The notes under the pieces were generated by a model. That model made no database searches and was not told where the DNA came from. It worked only from the letters and a program-made list of their open reading frames with translations. Both the position numbers and the translations under genes were made by a program. DNA of 45,017 nucleotides from assembly GCA_035293845.1 (NCBI GenBank), contig DATGMB010000001.1, forward strand, positions 1 through 45,017, in the 5' to 3' direction. This document shows positions 17,170-25,455 of the stretch, one piece after another (position 1 is the first letter of the stretch; the number at the start of each line of letters is the position of its first letter). The stretch is from DATGMB01 sp035293845. Lineage in GTDB: Bacteria; Acidobacteriota; Terriglobia; Bryobacterales; Bryobacteraceae.

Positions 17170-18744
17170 ATGCCCGACCAGCTCCTCACTGCACTGGAAG
17201 CGTCACAGCAGGCCGAAGCCGAGCTGCGTGCGCGCGAGGAGCGCCTTCACGCCAGCCTGGATGCCGCCGCCGTGGGCGCATGGGATTGGAACATTCGCAC
17301 GGGCGAGGTCCGCTGGTCCGATAACCTCGAACGCATTCACGGCCGCGCCCCGGGCGAGTTCCGGGGCACGTTCGAAAGCTTCCTCGATGGCGTGCACCCG
17401 GAAGACCGCCAGCGCGTACTCGATGCCATTCAACGCTCCGTGATCTCCGGGGAGCCGTACCGCATCGAATATCGCTCCGTCGGCGCCGATCGCGAGATCA
17501 AGTGGTTCGAAAGCAGGGGACACGTCTTCCGGGACGGAACGGGAGGACCCGAGTGGATGTCCGGAATCTGCATGGATGTGACCGGGCGGCACCGGTTTCA
17601 GGAGCAGCTCTGCGAGACGCAGCGCCTCGAGAGCCTGGGCATTCTGGCCGGCGGCATCGCGCACGATTTCAATAATCTCCTGGGCGCCATGATGGGAAAT
17701 GCCGGCTTGGCCCTCGATGCGCTCCCCGCATTCTCCCCGGCCCGGCCCTTCGTTCAGAGGATCGTCAGCGCCTGCGAGCGCGCGGCCCTGTTGACCCGCC
17801 GGATCCTTTCGTACGCGGGCAAAGACGCATCCCCGGTCGCGCCCGCGGACCTCTCCGCTCTCGTGCGGGATCTCGAATCTCTCCTGCACGCCAGCATTCC
17901 GAAGCTGGTGACCATCTCGCTCGACCTCGAAGACGACCTGCCGTCCGTCCTGGCCGATGAAGCGCAGCTCCAGCAGGTCATCATGAATCTCGTGATCAAT
18001 GCCGCCGAGGCGATTCCCGCGCACACCGCCGGGACCGTCACGATTGCGACCGGACGCCGGCGGCTTCGCCCGGACGATCTGCAACGCGCCATGGTTCCGC
18101 TCACGGAGATCGCGAGCGAGTACGTCGAACTCTCCGTTCATGACGACGGATGCGGAATGGACGCCGCGACGCAGGCCCGCATCTTCGACCCGTTTTTCAC
18201 GACCAAATTCGCCGGGCGCGGCCTGGGACTTTCCTCGGTTCTCGGGATCGTCGGCGCCCATCGCGGAACCATCACGCTCCGGAGCGCGCCCGGCGAGGGA
18301 AGCTGCTTCGCGGTGTTCCTTCCGGCCGCCCCGGATTCCGCCCAGCCCAAGCGCGCCGCGGAGGCTCAGACCGCCTCCGGCAGCGGGACGATTCTGATCG
18401 TCGACGACGAACCCGCGGTGCGGGAAATGTCCCGGTGCGTGCTCGAATCCGGCGGTTATCAGGTGCTGGTTGCCGCCGACGGGCTGGCCGCGATTCAGCA
18501 GGTGATCGAGCACCCGGAGATTCGCGCCGTCCTCATGGATCTCGCCATGCCCGGGATGGGCGGCGACACCGCCGCATCCCGCGTGCGCGAGCTTCGGCCG
18601 GAGATGCCGATCCTGCTCTCGAGCGGCTATTCGATGAGCGAAGCGGATCGAAGCTCACCGGAAGGCGGCTATTCCGCATTCCTGCCGAAGCCGTACAGCC
18701 CCGCGCTGCTGCTCGACCGGATCGGGCGGCTGTTGAGCAGCTAA
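17170..18744 (+). CDS. PAS-domain hybrid histidine kinase with C-terminal receiver
   Basis: 524 residues, no membrane segment, so a cytoplasmic sensor. Order: short coiled coil (1-30); PAS fold with PAC (about 30-145, ending SGICMDVTGRHRF); HisKA-type dimer domain with GIAHDFNNLLG and phospho-acceptor His165; HATPase_c domain (N box NLVINAAEA, G1 DDGCGMD, F box FDPFFTTK, G2 GRGLGLSSV); and a receiver (about 410-520) starting ILIVDDEPAVREM with phospho-acceptor Asp457 in LMDLAMPGMGG and the Lys of FLPKPY. The layout fits internal phosphorelay from His165 to Asp457 with no DNA-binding output, so a downstream phosphotransfer partner or protein contact is expected but not present nearby. Confidence 0.92.
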   Translation: MPDQLLTALEASQQAEAELRAREERLHASLDAAAVGAWDWNIRTGEVRWSDNLERIHGRAPGEFRGTFESFLDGVHPEDRQRVLDAIQRSVISGEPYRIEYRSVGADREIKWFESRGHVFRDGTGGPEWMSGICMDVTGRHRFQEQLCETQRLESLGILAGGIAHDFNNLLGAMMGNAGLALDALPAFSPARPFVQRIVSACERAALLTRRILSYAGKDASPVAPADLSALVRDLESLLHASIPKLVTISLDLEDDLPSVLADEAQLQQVIMNLVINAAEAIPAHTAGTVTIATGRRRLRPDDLQRAMVPLTEIASEYVELSVHDDGCGMDAATQARIFDPFFTTKFAGRGLGLSSVLGIVGAHRGTITLRSAPGEGSCFAVFLPAAPDSAQPKRAAEAQTASGSGTILIVDDEPAVREMSRCVLESGGYQVLVAADGLAAIQQVIEHPEIRAVLMDLAMPGMGGDTAASRVRELRPEMPILLSSGYSMSEADRSSPEGGYSAFLPKPYSPALLLDRIGRLLSS

Positions 18745-18787
18745 GCGCGGCTCCTGGTTCCGCTGAGCCCGTTGTTACACTCGGAGT

Positions 18788-19558
18788 TTGGAAGATCGGA
18801 TCCTCATCCTCAACGGCTCGACCGGCATCGCCGCCGCGGCCGCGCGCCTCGCGGCAAAGGCCGGCGCACGCCTCGTGATTGCTACCGCGGACGAGGCCTC
18901 GGGCATCGAACTCGCTTCCGAAACCGGGGCCGAGCTGTGGACCGGCGATCTCGCACGCCCCGGCGCCGCCGAATCGGTGCTGGGCTTGTGCATTTCCAAG
19001 TTCGGCCGCGTGGACGCGCTCTTCAACGCCTCGGGACTCTCCGGCCGGCGCTATGGCGATGGACCGGTACACGAATGCACCGATGAGGGCTGGGAAATCA
19101 CCCTCACCCGCAATCTCACGGTGACATTCCACCTCTGCCGGGCCGTCATCGGCCGCATGTTGGACCAGGCGGCGGGGCCGTCGGGCATCCGCGGCGCCGT
19201 GCTGAATATGGGCAGCGCCCTCGCCGATTCTCCCGAGCCGCGCCATTTCGCCCATCACGCCTATGCCGCATCGAAGGGCGCCGTGGTGGCGCTGAGCCGC
19301 GCGATGGCAGCCTGCTACGCGCCCCAGCAGATCCGCGTCAACGTGCTCGCTCCGTCGATGGTGCGCACGCCCGCCGGCGAGCGCGGCGCCGATCCGGAGT
19401 TGCACGAGTTCCTCCGCAAGAAGCAGCCGCTCACCGGCGGGATGGTGGAAGCCGAGGACGTCGCGCGCGCCGCGATCTTCCTGCTTTCCGATGCCGCCGC
19501 CGCGATCACGGGACAGGTGCTCACCGTGGACGCGGCGTGGAGCCTCAGCGGCGTCTGA
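18788..19558 (+). CDS. SDR-family oxidoreductase
   Basis: 256 residues, classical short-chain dehydrogenase length. The catalytic Ser-Tyr-Lys set is present (NMGSALAD, then HHAYAASKGAVVALSRAMA) and the C-terminal IRVNVLAPSMVRTP and AAAAITGQVLTVDAAWSLSG are typical. The nucleotide-binding glycine motif is degenerate: NGSTGIAAAAARLAA instead of TGxxxGIG; NASGLSG replaces NNAG. This may reflect altered cofactor binding. An in-frame TGA at 18764 limits the 5' end, and TTG 18788 is the only start before the Rossmann motif; no good ribosome-binding site precedes it. The substrate is unknown. It converges with the secreted-protein gene at 19566. Confidence 0.85.
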   Translation: MEDRILILNGSTGIAAAAARLAAKAGARLVIATADEASGIELASETGAELWTGDLARPGAAESVLGLCISKFGRVDALFNASGLSGRRYGDGPVHECTDEGWEITLTRNLTVTFHLCRAVIGRMLDQAAGPSGIRGAVLNMGSALADSPEPRHFAHHAYAASKGAVVALSRAMAACYAPQQIRVNVLAPSMVRTPAGERGADPELHEFLRKKQPLTGGMVEAEDVARAAIFLLSDAAAAITGQVLTVDAAWSLSGV

Positions 19559-19565
19559 CTCGCGC

Positions 19566-20396
19566 TCACCGCCGCGCGAAGATCCAGTCCCGCAGCTTCA
19601 GCCACCACTCCGCTCCCCACGGCCGCGGCCAAAAGCCGCTGTTGACATGCCACAAATCGAGCGCGGCGGCGGCCATCGCGCTGCGATCCAACGATGCCCC
19701 CAGCGCCACGTCCTGCACCGTGTTGCGCCGCAGAATATCCCGCAGCGCCGCGCGCCCGGACGGCATCCGCAGCGGCTCGCCCGCGAGATAACCGGCAAGG
19801 ACCGCCGTGGCCGTCGCATCCGCCGGCTGCTCGATGGCCGCTATCCTGCCCTCGCCCGCCGGCACATCCGGCACGCGCAGCGGCGTGACCCGCACTTCCA
19901 TCGGCCGCACCGTCCAATCCGCCGTCTTCAACTGCACCTCCAGGCGGAAGCGCGCCACGTCTGCGTTGGGCGGAAGCCAGAGATCGACCAGGTAGACGCG
20001 CGTGGTCTGGCCGTCGATTCCATCGTCCGGGTCCGGCATGACGCCGAAATCCGGCAGGCGATGCAATTCGCTCAGCCGGTCGGGAATCCAGCCCGCGGCG
20101 GTATGGGCGAAATGCTCCTTGTAGACGGCTACCAGGCAGGCGCTGACCGGGTTTGGGACGACGTACAGGAAGTAGCTTTCCTTCGCCGGCACGGTGACCG
20201 CGATATGGAAGGACGCGAACGCGTTGCGCGCCACCGCGGGCGAAAGGACCTCGCGCGGACCCGACCACCCACGGTCCGGCGCCGCGATGCCGCCGAACGG
20301 GTCCGGGCGCGAGAATTCGGAGTAAATTTCGACCGTCTGCGCGTGGAGCGCGCCCAGCGCAAGAGCGGCGAGCGGCAGAATGGATCGGCGGCCTAT
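19566..20396 (-). CDS. Secreted protein of unknown function, apparently starting at ATA
   Basis: I recognise no domain. The first canonical start in frame is GTG 20234, but the frame is open back to a TAG at 20408, and the extra codons encode a textbook signal peptide (GRRSILPLAALALGALHAQ) followed by a plausible mature N-terminus. ATA at 20396 is 7 bases after AGGA (20404-20407) and directly follows the ABC transporter stop (20401), so translation from ATA, or an ATG-to-ATA change at the start, explains the data best. This gives about 276 residues. The mature part is rich in beta-type segments (ARFRLEVQLKTADWTVRPMEVRVTPLRVP), with a C-terminal W-rich segment SGFWPRPWGAEWWLKLRDWIF. It is probably cotranscribed with the upstream ABC exporter gene. 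Confidence 0.7.
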   Translation of the reverse strand: MGRRSILPLAALALGALHAQTVEIYSEFSRPDPFGGIAAPDRGWSGPREVLSPAVARNAFASFHIAVTVPAKESYFLYVVPNPVSACLVAVYKEHFAHTAAGWIPDRLSELHRLPDFGVMPDPDDGIDGQTTRVYLVDLWLPPNADVARFRLEVQLKTADWTVRPMEVRVTPLRVPDVPAGEGRIAAIEQPADATATAVLAGYLAGEPLRMPSGRAALRDILRRNTVQDVALGASLDRSAMAAAALDLWHVNSGFWPRPWGAEWWLKLRDWIFARR

Positions 20397-20400
20397 GCCC

Positions 20401-22206
20401 CTATCCTACTCGAACCAGCCGTTCCTTTCCGCGGTGCGCCGGCCGGATGGCGGCCGGCTCGGTCTCCGCGCCGACGGCCTGCAGCCGCGCCATCTCCGCG
20501 TACCAGCCGCCGCGCGCCATGAGGTCCTCGTGCGTGCCCTGTTCGACGATGCCGCTGCGATCCATGACCACGATCTCATCGGCCAGCTTGCGCACCGTGG
20601 AAAGGCGGTGCGCGATGATGATCACGGTCCGCCCGATCAGCCACGGCTCCAGGTTGCGCAGGATGCGCTCTTCGGTCTCGCTATCGAGCGCGCTGGTGAA
20701 TTCGTCCAGCACGACGATCCGGCGTTCCTCGCGCATTGCCACCAGCGCCTGCGCCAGCGCGATCCGCTGCTGCTGCCCTTTCGAGAGGCTGACCCCGCCC
20801 TGCCCGATGCGCGTGTTGTACTTCTGCGGCATGCGGCAGATCTCTTCGTGCATGCACGCCGCCTTGGCCGCCTCCACCACCTCGCGCCGCGTGGCCTCCG
20901 GACGCGTCGAGCGGATCACGTCCCACATTCGCATGCCGGAGAAGAACACGCCTCCCGATTGCGAGACGTGCGCGAACAGGCCGCGGAGATCGTCGAGCGG
21001 CCAGCGCCGCACGTCCCGCCCGCAGATCTCGATCGATCCCTGCTCCACGTCGAACATGCGGGTCAGCAGGTTCTGGATCGTGGTCTTCCCGCAACCCGAC
21101 CGCCCGACAATCCCGAGCACCGTTCCCGGCGCAATGGAAAGGTTGAAGTTCCGCAGCACCGGCGAATTGCGCCGCGGATAGGTGAATTTCACGGCGCGCA
21201 TCCGCACCCCGGCCCGCTCGGCGGCGGGCGCCGGGGCTACCGGCCCCTCGTCCGCGATGGCCGGCCGCTCCGCCATGAGCTTGACCAGCACCCGCGTCGG
21301 TTCGATGCCGTCGTAGATCCGCTCGATCAGCGAGGCGTATCCGCTGAACGAGCTGAGCAGTTGCTCGGTCAGCATGTTCAGGTAGAGGATCATGGCGCCA
21401 TCGAGAGCGTTCCGCCGGTATTGCCAGATCCACACGCCCTGGCAGGCCCGCCTGGCTACGGTCAGCACCATGTTGCGGCCGAAACCGAAGCGGTTGCCGA
21501 TGCGGGCTTCGGCCAGCCCGCAGGCGACGATCCGTTCCTGCACGCGCCGGTAACGCCGCAGTACATTGCCCTGCTGCCCGTATTGAACGACCGGCTGGAT
21601 GGCCTCGACCGATTCCGAGAACAGCCCGAAATCGCGGTTATAGCCGCGATACCGGCCGCGGGCGAACGGCCGCCGGCGGCGGTTTTCGACAACCGTCAGC
21701 CAAAGGAATACGCCGAGCGCCGCAACGAGAGCGGGCGTCGTGATGGCGCTGAACCAGATCAGCGGAATCAGGCTGAAGCCGGTTTGGATGAGGGCCGGAA
21801 CCAGCTCCCGGCTCAACCCCTCGGCCGTCTGCACCACCTTGCCCACGCCGTTGTTGACCTTGCCGACCAGCTCGCCGGAGCTCTGCCGCTGGTGCCATTC
21901 CATCGGCATGCCCAAAACCTTTTCCAGCGCGCCGCAGCGCAGGCGGGCGAAGAGGGGATAGCTGATCCGCGAAGAAAAGAAATAGTTTAAGGCCAGATCG
22001 AAGCTGAGGTAAGCTCCGTCGAACACGATGAACGCCGCAACGAAGATCCACTCCGGGACGGACGTGTGGCGCAGCGCCAGCCGCAGCGCCCAGACCAGCG
22101 AATACCCGGCCGCGACGACCAACGCCTGCCGCAGCACCACCCCGGCGAGGTACTTCCGATACTGCCCGCGAAACGGCGCCAAGAGCGCGCAAAACTGCTG
22201 AATCAT
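20401..22206 (-). CDS. ABC exporter, fused membrane and ATPase domains (half-transporter)
   Basis: 601 residues. Six hydrophobic segments occupy about 1-310, then an ATP-binding domain with Walker A GRSGCGKTT, Q-loop region HVSQSGGVFFSG, signature SLSKGQQQR, Walker B RIVVLDEFTSALD and the H-loop of IIIAHRLSTVRKLADEIVVMDRSGIVEQGTHEDLM. The signature Gly-Gly is Lys-Gly (LSKGQ), a tolerated variant. This is the MsbA/multidrug exporter layout; it would work as a homodimer. The transported substrate is unknown. The A-loop is FTYPRRNSPVLRNFNL. A good minus-strand promoter lies upstream (22276-22305), and the secreted-protein gene follows directly after the stop, so the pair may form a small operon. 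Confidence 0.93.
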   Translation of the reverse strand: MIQQFCALLAPFRGQYRKYLAGVVLRQALVVAAGYSLVWALRLALRHTSVPEWIFVAAFIVFDGAYLSFDLALNYFFSSRISYPLFARLRCGALEKVLGMPMEWHQRQSSGELVGKVNNGVGKVVQTAEGLSRELVPALIQTGFSLIPLIWFSAITTPALVAALGVFLWLTVVENRRRRPFARGRYRGYNRDFGLFSESVEAIQPVVQYGQQGNVLRRYRRVQERIVACGLAEARIGNRFGFGRNMVLTVARRACQGVWIWQYRRNALDGAMILYLNMLTEQLLSSFSGYASLIERIYDGIEPTRVLVKLMAERPAIADEGPVAPAPAAERAGVRMRAVKFTYPRRNSPVLRNFNLSIAPGTVLGIVGRSGCGKTTIQNLLTRMFDVEQGSIEICGRDVRRWPLDDLRGLFAHVSQSGGVFFSGMRMWDVIRSTRPEATRREVVEAAKAACMHEEICRMPQKYNTRIGQGGVSLSKGQQQRIALAQALVAMREERRIVVLDEFTSALDSETEERILRNLEPWLIGRTVIIIAHRLSTVRKLADEIVVMDRSGIVEQGTHEDLMARGGWYAEMARLQAVGAETEPAAIRPAHRGKERLVRVG

Positions 22207-22275
22207 CGGTAGCTTTTCTCTAGCGCGGGCAGGAGAGGGACTTCCTGAGGTAAGTACGTTACCGCACTAAAGCTA

Positions 22276-22305
22276 ATTGTACGCAGAAGCGCAGAACTCG
22301 GTCAA
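22276..22305 (-). promoter_or_regulatory. Sigma-70-type promoter for the ABC exporter gene
   Basis: Minus strand: TTGACC (22300-22305), 18-bp spacer, TACAAT (22276-22281), each 5/6 to consensus. Transcription near 22268 would give a leader of about 60 bases to the ATG at 22206. Confidence 0.6.
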
Positions 22306-22342
22306 TTAACAGGGGATTAAAGGCGAAAGGGACCTAACTAAA

Positions 22343-22358
22343 GCGCTACTCGTAGCGC
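22343..22358 (-). terminator. Hairpin at the end of the FtsX-type permease gene
   Basis: On the minus strand GCGCTAC and GTAGCGC are 7-bp arms that include the stop codon, followed by TTTAGTT. An alternative AAGCGCT/AGCGCTT pairing uses the same region. It resembles a weak intrinsic terminator separating this gene from the exporter promoter. Confidence 0.4.
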
Positions 22359-23548
22359 AGCGCTTCGGTCGGATTCAGGTGCGCCGCGCGGTTGGCCGGC
22401 AGGATCCCGAAGACCAGCCCCACCATGCAGGAAACGCCGAAGGCCACCACCACCGCGACGGGGGAGATCGGAATCCGAATATCGGTGAACAGGCTGACGC
22501 TCCAGGGAATCGCGACTCCGACGAGGATGCCGATGATGCCGCCGGTCAGGCTGACCATCATGGCCTCGGTCAGGAACTGCAGCAGGATCTCCCTGGCCGA
22601 TGCCCCGACGGCCAGCCGCACGCCGATCTCGCGCGTCCGCTCCGTCACGGTGACCAGCATGATGTTCATGATCCCGATCCCGGAAATCACCAGCGTGATG
22701 GCCGAAACGAGGATCAGGACGAGTGAGAGGATCAGCGATATGTTCTTTGCCGCGTTGAGGATAGCGGTTAATGTATCAACCCGGTAGTTAGCTCCGGGGC
22801 GGTGGCGTCCGGCGACGATCTGCTGCACCCGCGCCGCCGTCCGGTCGACCTGCTCGGGCGACCGCACCTGCACATAGAGCGGGTCGATCCGTTCCACGGG
22901 TGTAAAATTCCGCAGCGCCGTGATGGGGATCAGGATGGTGTCCCGCTCGACCTCCGACTGCCCGAAAGTCTCGACTTTTTCGTGAAAGGTTCCGACGACG
23001 GTAAATTGCAGCCCGAACAGCCGAATGACCTGGTTGTCCGCCGCACGACTGCTGCCGAACATCCGCTGCGCCAACTGATCGGTCAGCAGGGCCACCTTGC
23101 CACGCGAGGCCACGTCGGTGGCGTCCAGAAACCGGCCGCTGCTGATGACGATGTTGCGGACGGCGGCGTATGCGTCGTCGGTGCCGATCACCTTGACGTC
23201 CTGCTCCTTGCCGGCGATCAGGATGTGGTCGAAGTTGGCCATGACGCCGGTGGCGGCTACGATCTCCGGCTGCAGCTCGCGGCGGATGGCTTCGACATCC
23301 GACATTTTGATGTAGTCGGCGTCCGCGGTCGGGGTGCTGGGACCGGCTGAGACGAGGTAGGCAAAAATGATGTTCGACCCGATGCCCTCGACCTGCTGGA
23401 GGATGTAGTCGCGGCTGGTCAGCGAGATCGTCACGACCAGGATGACGGAAGCCGTACCGATGACCATCCCCAATCCTGTCAATAACGAACGGACAGGATT
23501 CGCACGTAATGCTTGAACGCTGAAACGGACGGCTTCGGCGAAGAACAC
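22346..23548 (-). CDS. MacB/FtsX-type ABC transporter permease
   Basis: 400 residues: one N-terminal membrane helix (about 17-45, SLLTGLGMVIGTASVILVVTISL), a large periplasmic MacB-PCD domain (about 50-265), then three C-terminal helices (about 280-305, 325-350, 365-390) forming the FtsX domain. NIMLVTVTERTREIGVRLAVGAS between the first two is the family hallmark, and NRAAHLNPTEALRYE is the standard ending. MacB-type permeases drive export or mechanotransmission with an ATPase. No ATPase or MacA-like adaptor is adjacent, so its partner must be elsewhere. GTG 23548 overlaps the TAG of the upstream TPR gene (TAGTG), indicating coupling. Confidence 0.92.
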   Translation of the reverse strand: MFFAEAVRFSVQALRANPVRSLLTGLGMVIGTASVILVVTISLTSRDYILQQVEGIGSNIIFAYLVSAGPSTPTADADYIKMSDVEAIRRELQPEIVAATGVMANFDHILIAGKEQDVKVIGTDDAYAAVRNIVISSGRFLDATDVASRGKVALLTDQLAQRMFGSSRAADNQVIRLFGLQFTVVGTFHEKVETFGQSEVERDTILIPITALRNFTPVERIDPLYVQVRSPEQVDRTAARVQQIVAGRHRPGANYRVDTLTAILNAAKNISLILSLVLILVSAITLVISGIGIMNIMLVTVTERTREIGVRLAVGASAREILLQFLTEAMMVSLTGGIIGILVGVAIPWSVSLFTDIRIPISPVAVVVAFGVSCMVGLVFGILPANRAAHLNPTEALRYE

Positions 23549-24402
23549 TAGCTGCCCTGGACCTGCTTGAGAAGTTTTTCGGCGTCCGCGCGGGGCGGAT
23601 CGTCGGGGGACAGCGACATGCTCATGTATTGCTGCAACAATTGCTTCGCAACTTTCAGATTGCGGCCGCTTTTGATGTACAGGTCGGCCTTGGCGTAGAT
23701 CACGCGGGGGGAATTCGGCGCGAGGCGCTCGGCCTCCTGCATGCTCTGGTCCGCTTCCTGGTAACGGCCCTGCCGTGCCAGGAACTTGGCCAGATCGATC
23801 AGCCGGCCGATGCGCTGCGGGTTGGCATCGATGGCGCGCCGCAGATGCTCCTCGGCGCTGCTAAACTCCTTGCGCTTTTCCGCGATGCGCGCCCGCGCCC
23901 AGTGGGCTTCGCCGGGGTCCACGGCCTCGAATTGCACGACCAGTCCTTCGGCCTTGTCGAGACCGCCGCCCAGAAATCCGGGAGCATCCAGGTAATACTC
24001 GAACAAATCGCCCAAAGCTTCTGAATTTTTGGGGTTTAACCGGACCGATTTCTCAAAGCACTGGCGCGCCTTGCTGGCCTGTCCGGGCGCCGCGAAGGGA
24101 TTGGCCGTCTCCGCCCGCCGTCCGTAGGCCCGGCCCAGCCACAACAGAATCTCGGCGTTTTCCGGTTCCGCGGCCGCCGCTTTTTCGAGAGCTTCGGTCG
24201 CTCTCTTATATTCACCGAGCATGTAGTAGTTGCGGCCGATCAGCTCCCACGCCGGGGCGTCCTTTTGCGGCAACGCCTGCAGCACTTTGAGCGAGGCTTC
24301 GTACTCGGTCAGCCCGTAGAGTTTCCGCGCGTGTTCCAGCTCGGAGCCGTGGCTCCACAGCGGAGCAGACGCCAGTACCAAAGCGATGAGGATCACCCGC
24401 AT
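23548..24402 (-). CDS. Exported TPR-repeat protein
   Basis: 284 residues. A signal peptide (MRVILIALVLASAPLWSHGS) is followed by tetratricopeptide repeats from about residue 25 to 260; clear units are AWELIGRNYYMLGEYKRATEALEKA, AEILLWLGRAYGRRA and GRLIDLAKFLARQGRYQEADQSMQEAERLAPNS. No catalytic motif is visible. TPR proteins act as protein-protein scaffolds. It is probably periplasmic and shares an operon with the FtsX-type permease, so it may bind the permease's periplasmic domain or its cargo (inference). It diverges from the isomerase gene at 24460, with a 57-bp shared upstream region. Confidence 0.88.
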   Translation of the reverse strand: MRVILIALVLASAPLWSHGSELEHARKLYGLTEYEASLKVLQALPQKDAPAWELIGRNYYMLGEYKRATEALEKAAAAEPENAEILLWLGRAYGRRAETANPFAAPGQASKARQCFEKSVRLNPKNSEALGDLFEYYLDAPGFLGGGLDKAEGLVVQFEAVDPGEAHWARARIAEKRKEFSSAEEHLRRAIDANPQRIGRLIDLAKFLARQGRYQEADQSMQEAERLAPNSPRVIYAKADLYIKSGRNLKVAKQLLQQYMSMSLSPDDPPRADAEKLLKQVQGS

Positions 24403-24459
24403 GTTTATCTTACTAGCTTAGATGGTTTGAGGGCGGCGAGAGTTTCCGGCGGGTGTACG

Positions 24460-25380
24460 ATGATCTCTATGCATCGACGGGCATTTCTTGCTCTGGGAGC
24501 ACTTGCCGCGGGGTCCCGCACCGTCCGCGCCGCGGGCCGTATGCAGCTCCACTTGAGCTGTAGCGCTCTCGGGATCAAGGCCGATCAGCGGCAGGCGATC
24601 GATCTGGCTGCCGCCCATGGCTTCGATTGTGTCGATGCCGACGGCCGCTACCTGGCGGGCCTTTCGTCCGGTGAGCTGCGGGATCTGCTCGGCGATATGG
24701 AATCGAAGAAGATCGGGTGGGCGCTCGCCGGGCTGGCGGCGGACATCCGCGCCAGCGAGGAAGTCTTCCGCTCCGGTTTGGGCGGACTGCCGCAGAATGC
24801 CCGCGCGCTCCAGGCGGCAGGCGTCCGGCGCGTCACCACGTACGTGCTGCCCATGAGCAATACCCGCACGTATCTCGAAAATTTCCGCTTCCATGCCGCC
24901 CGTCTGCGCGAATGCGCGCGCATTCTGCACGATTCCGGCATCCGCCTGGGCGTGGAATATGTGGCGCCGAAGACGCTGTGGGCGTCGCAGCGCTACCCGT
25001 TCGTCCACACGATGGCGGAAATGCGGGAGCTGATCGCGGAAATCGGCCAGCCGAACGTGGGTCTGGTGATCGATAGCTGGCACTGGTACCACGCCGGGGA
25101 TACGGCGGCGGACATCGCCGCACTGCGCGCGTCCGATGTCGTCTCGATCGATCTCAACGATGCCCCGGCCGGCGTACCGAAGGACCAGATGGTGGACGGC
25201 CAGCGCGAGCTGCCGGCTTCGACCGGCGTGATCGACGTGGCCGCGTTTCGCGGCGCGCTGGCCCAGATCGGCTTCGACGGGCCGGTGCGGGCCGAGCCGT
25301 TCAATGAAGCCGTCCGGCGGATGGCGCCCGGCGAGGCGGCAACCGCCGCGATGCGCTCACTGCACGCCGCGGGCTTCTGA
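24460..25380 (+). CDS. Exported sugar phosphate isomerase/epimerase-like TIM-barrel protein
   Basis: 306 residues of the xylose isomerase-like TIM-barrel (AP endonuclease 2) superfamily. The metal site is recognisable: Glu in RLGVEYVAP, Asp and His in GLVIDSWHWYH, the Asp of SIDLNDAP, and Glu in VRAEPFNEA. The N-terminus (MHRRAFLALGALAAGSRTVRAA) resembles a Tat-type or Sec signal, as in many acidobacterial members of this family, so the enzyme is probably periplasmic. Likely reaction: isomerisation or epimerisation of a free sugar or inositol derivative; the substrate cannot be named. ATG 24460 and ATG 24469 are both possible starts and neither has a strong ribosome-binding site; the frame also opens upstream but that part is antisense to the TPR gene. 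Confidence 0.85.
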   Translation: MISMHRRAFLALGALAAGSRTVRAAGRMQLHLSCSALGIKADQRQAIDLAAAHGFDCVDADGRYLAGLSSGELRDLLGDMESKKIGWALAGLAADIRASEEVFRSGLGGLPQNARALQAAGVRRVTTYVLPMSNTRTYLENFRFHAARLRECARILHDSGIRLGVEYVAPKTLWASQRYPFVHTMAEMRELIAEIGQPNVGLVIDSWHWYHAGDTAADIAALRASDVVSIDLNDAPAGVPKDQMVDGQRELPASTGVIDVAAFRGALAQIGFDGPVRAEPFNEAVRRMAPGEAATAAMRSLHAAGF

Positions 25381-25455
25381 GGCGTCATCCCCTTTCTCAC
25401 GGCCGCTGCCGCTGCTAACATGTAGCGACCCCAAAACCGGGAAGGAGATCCAAGA

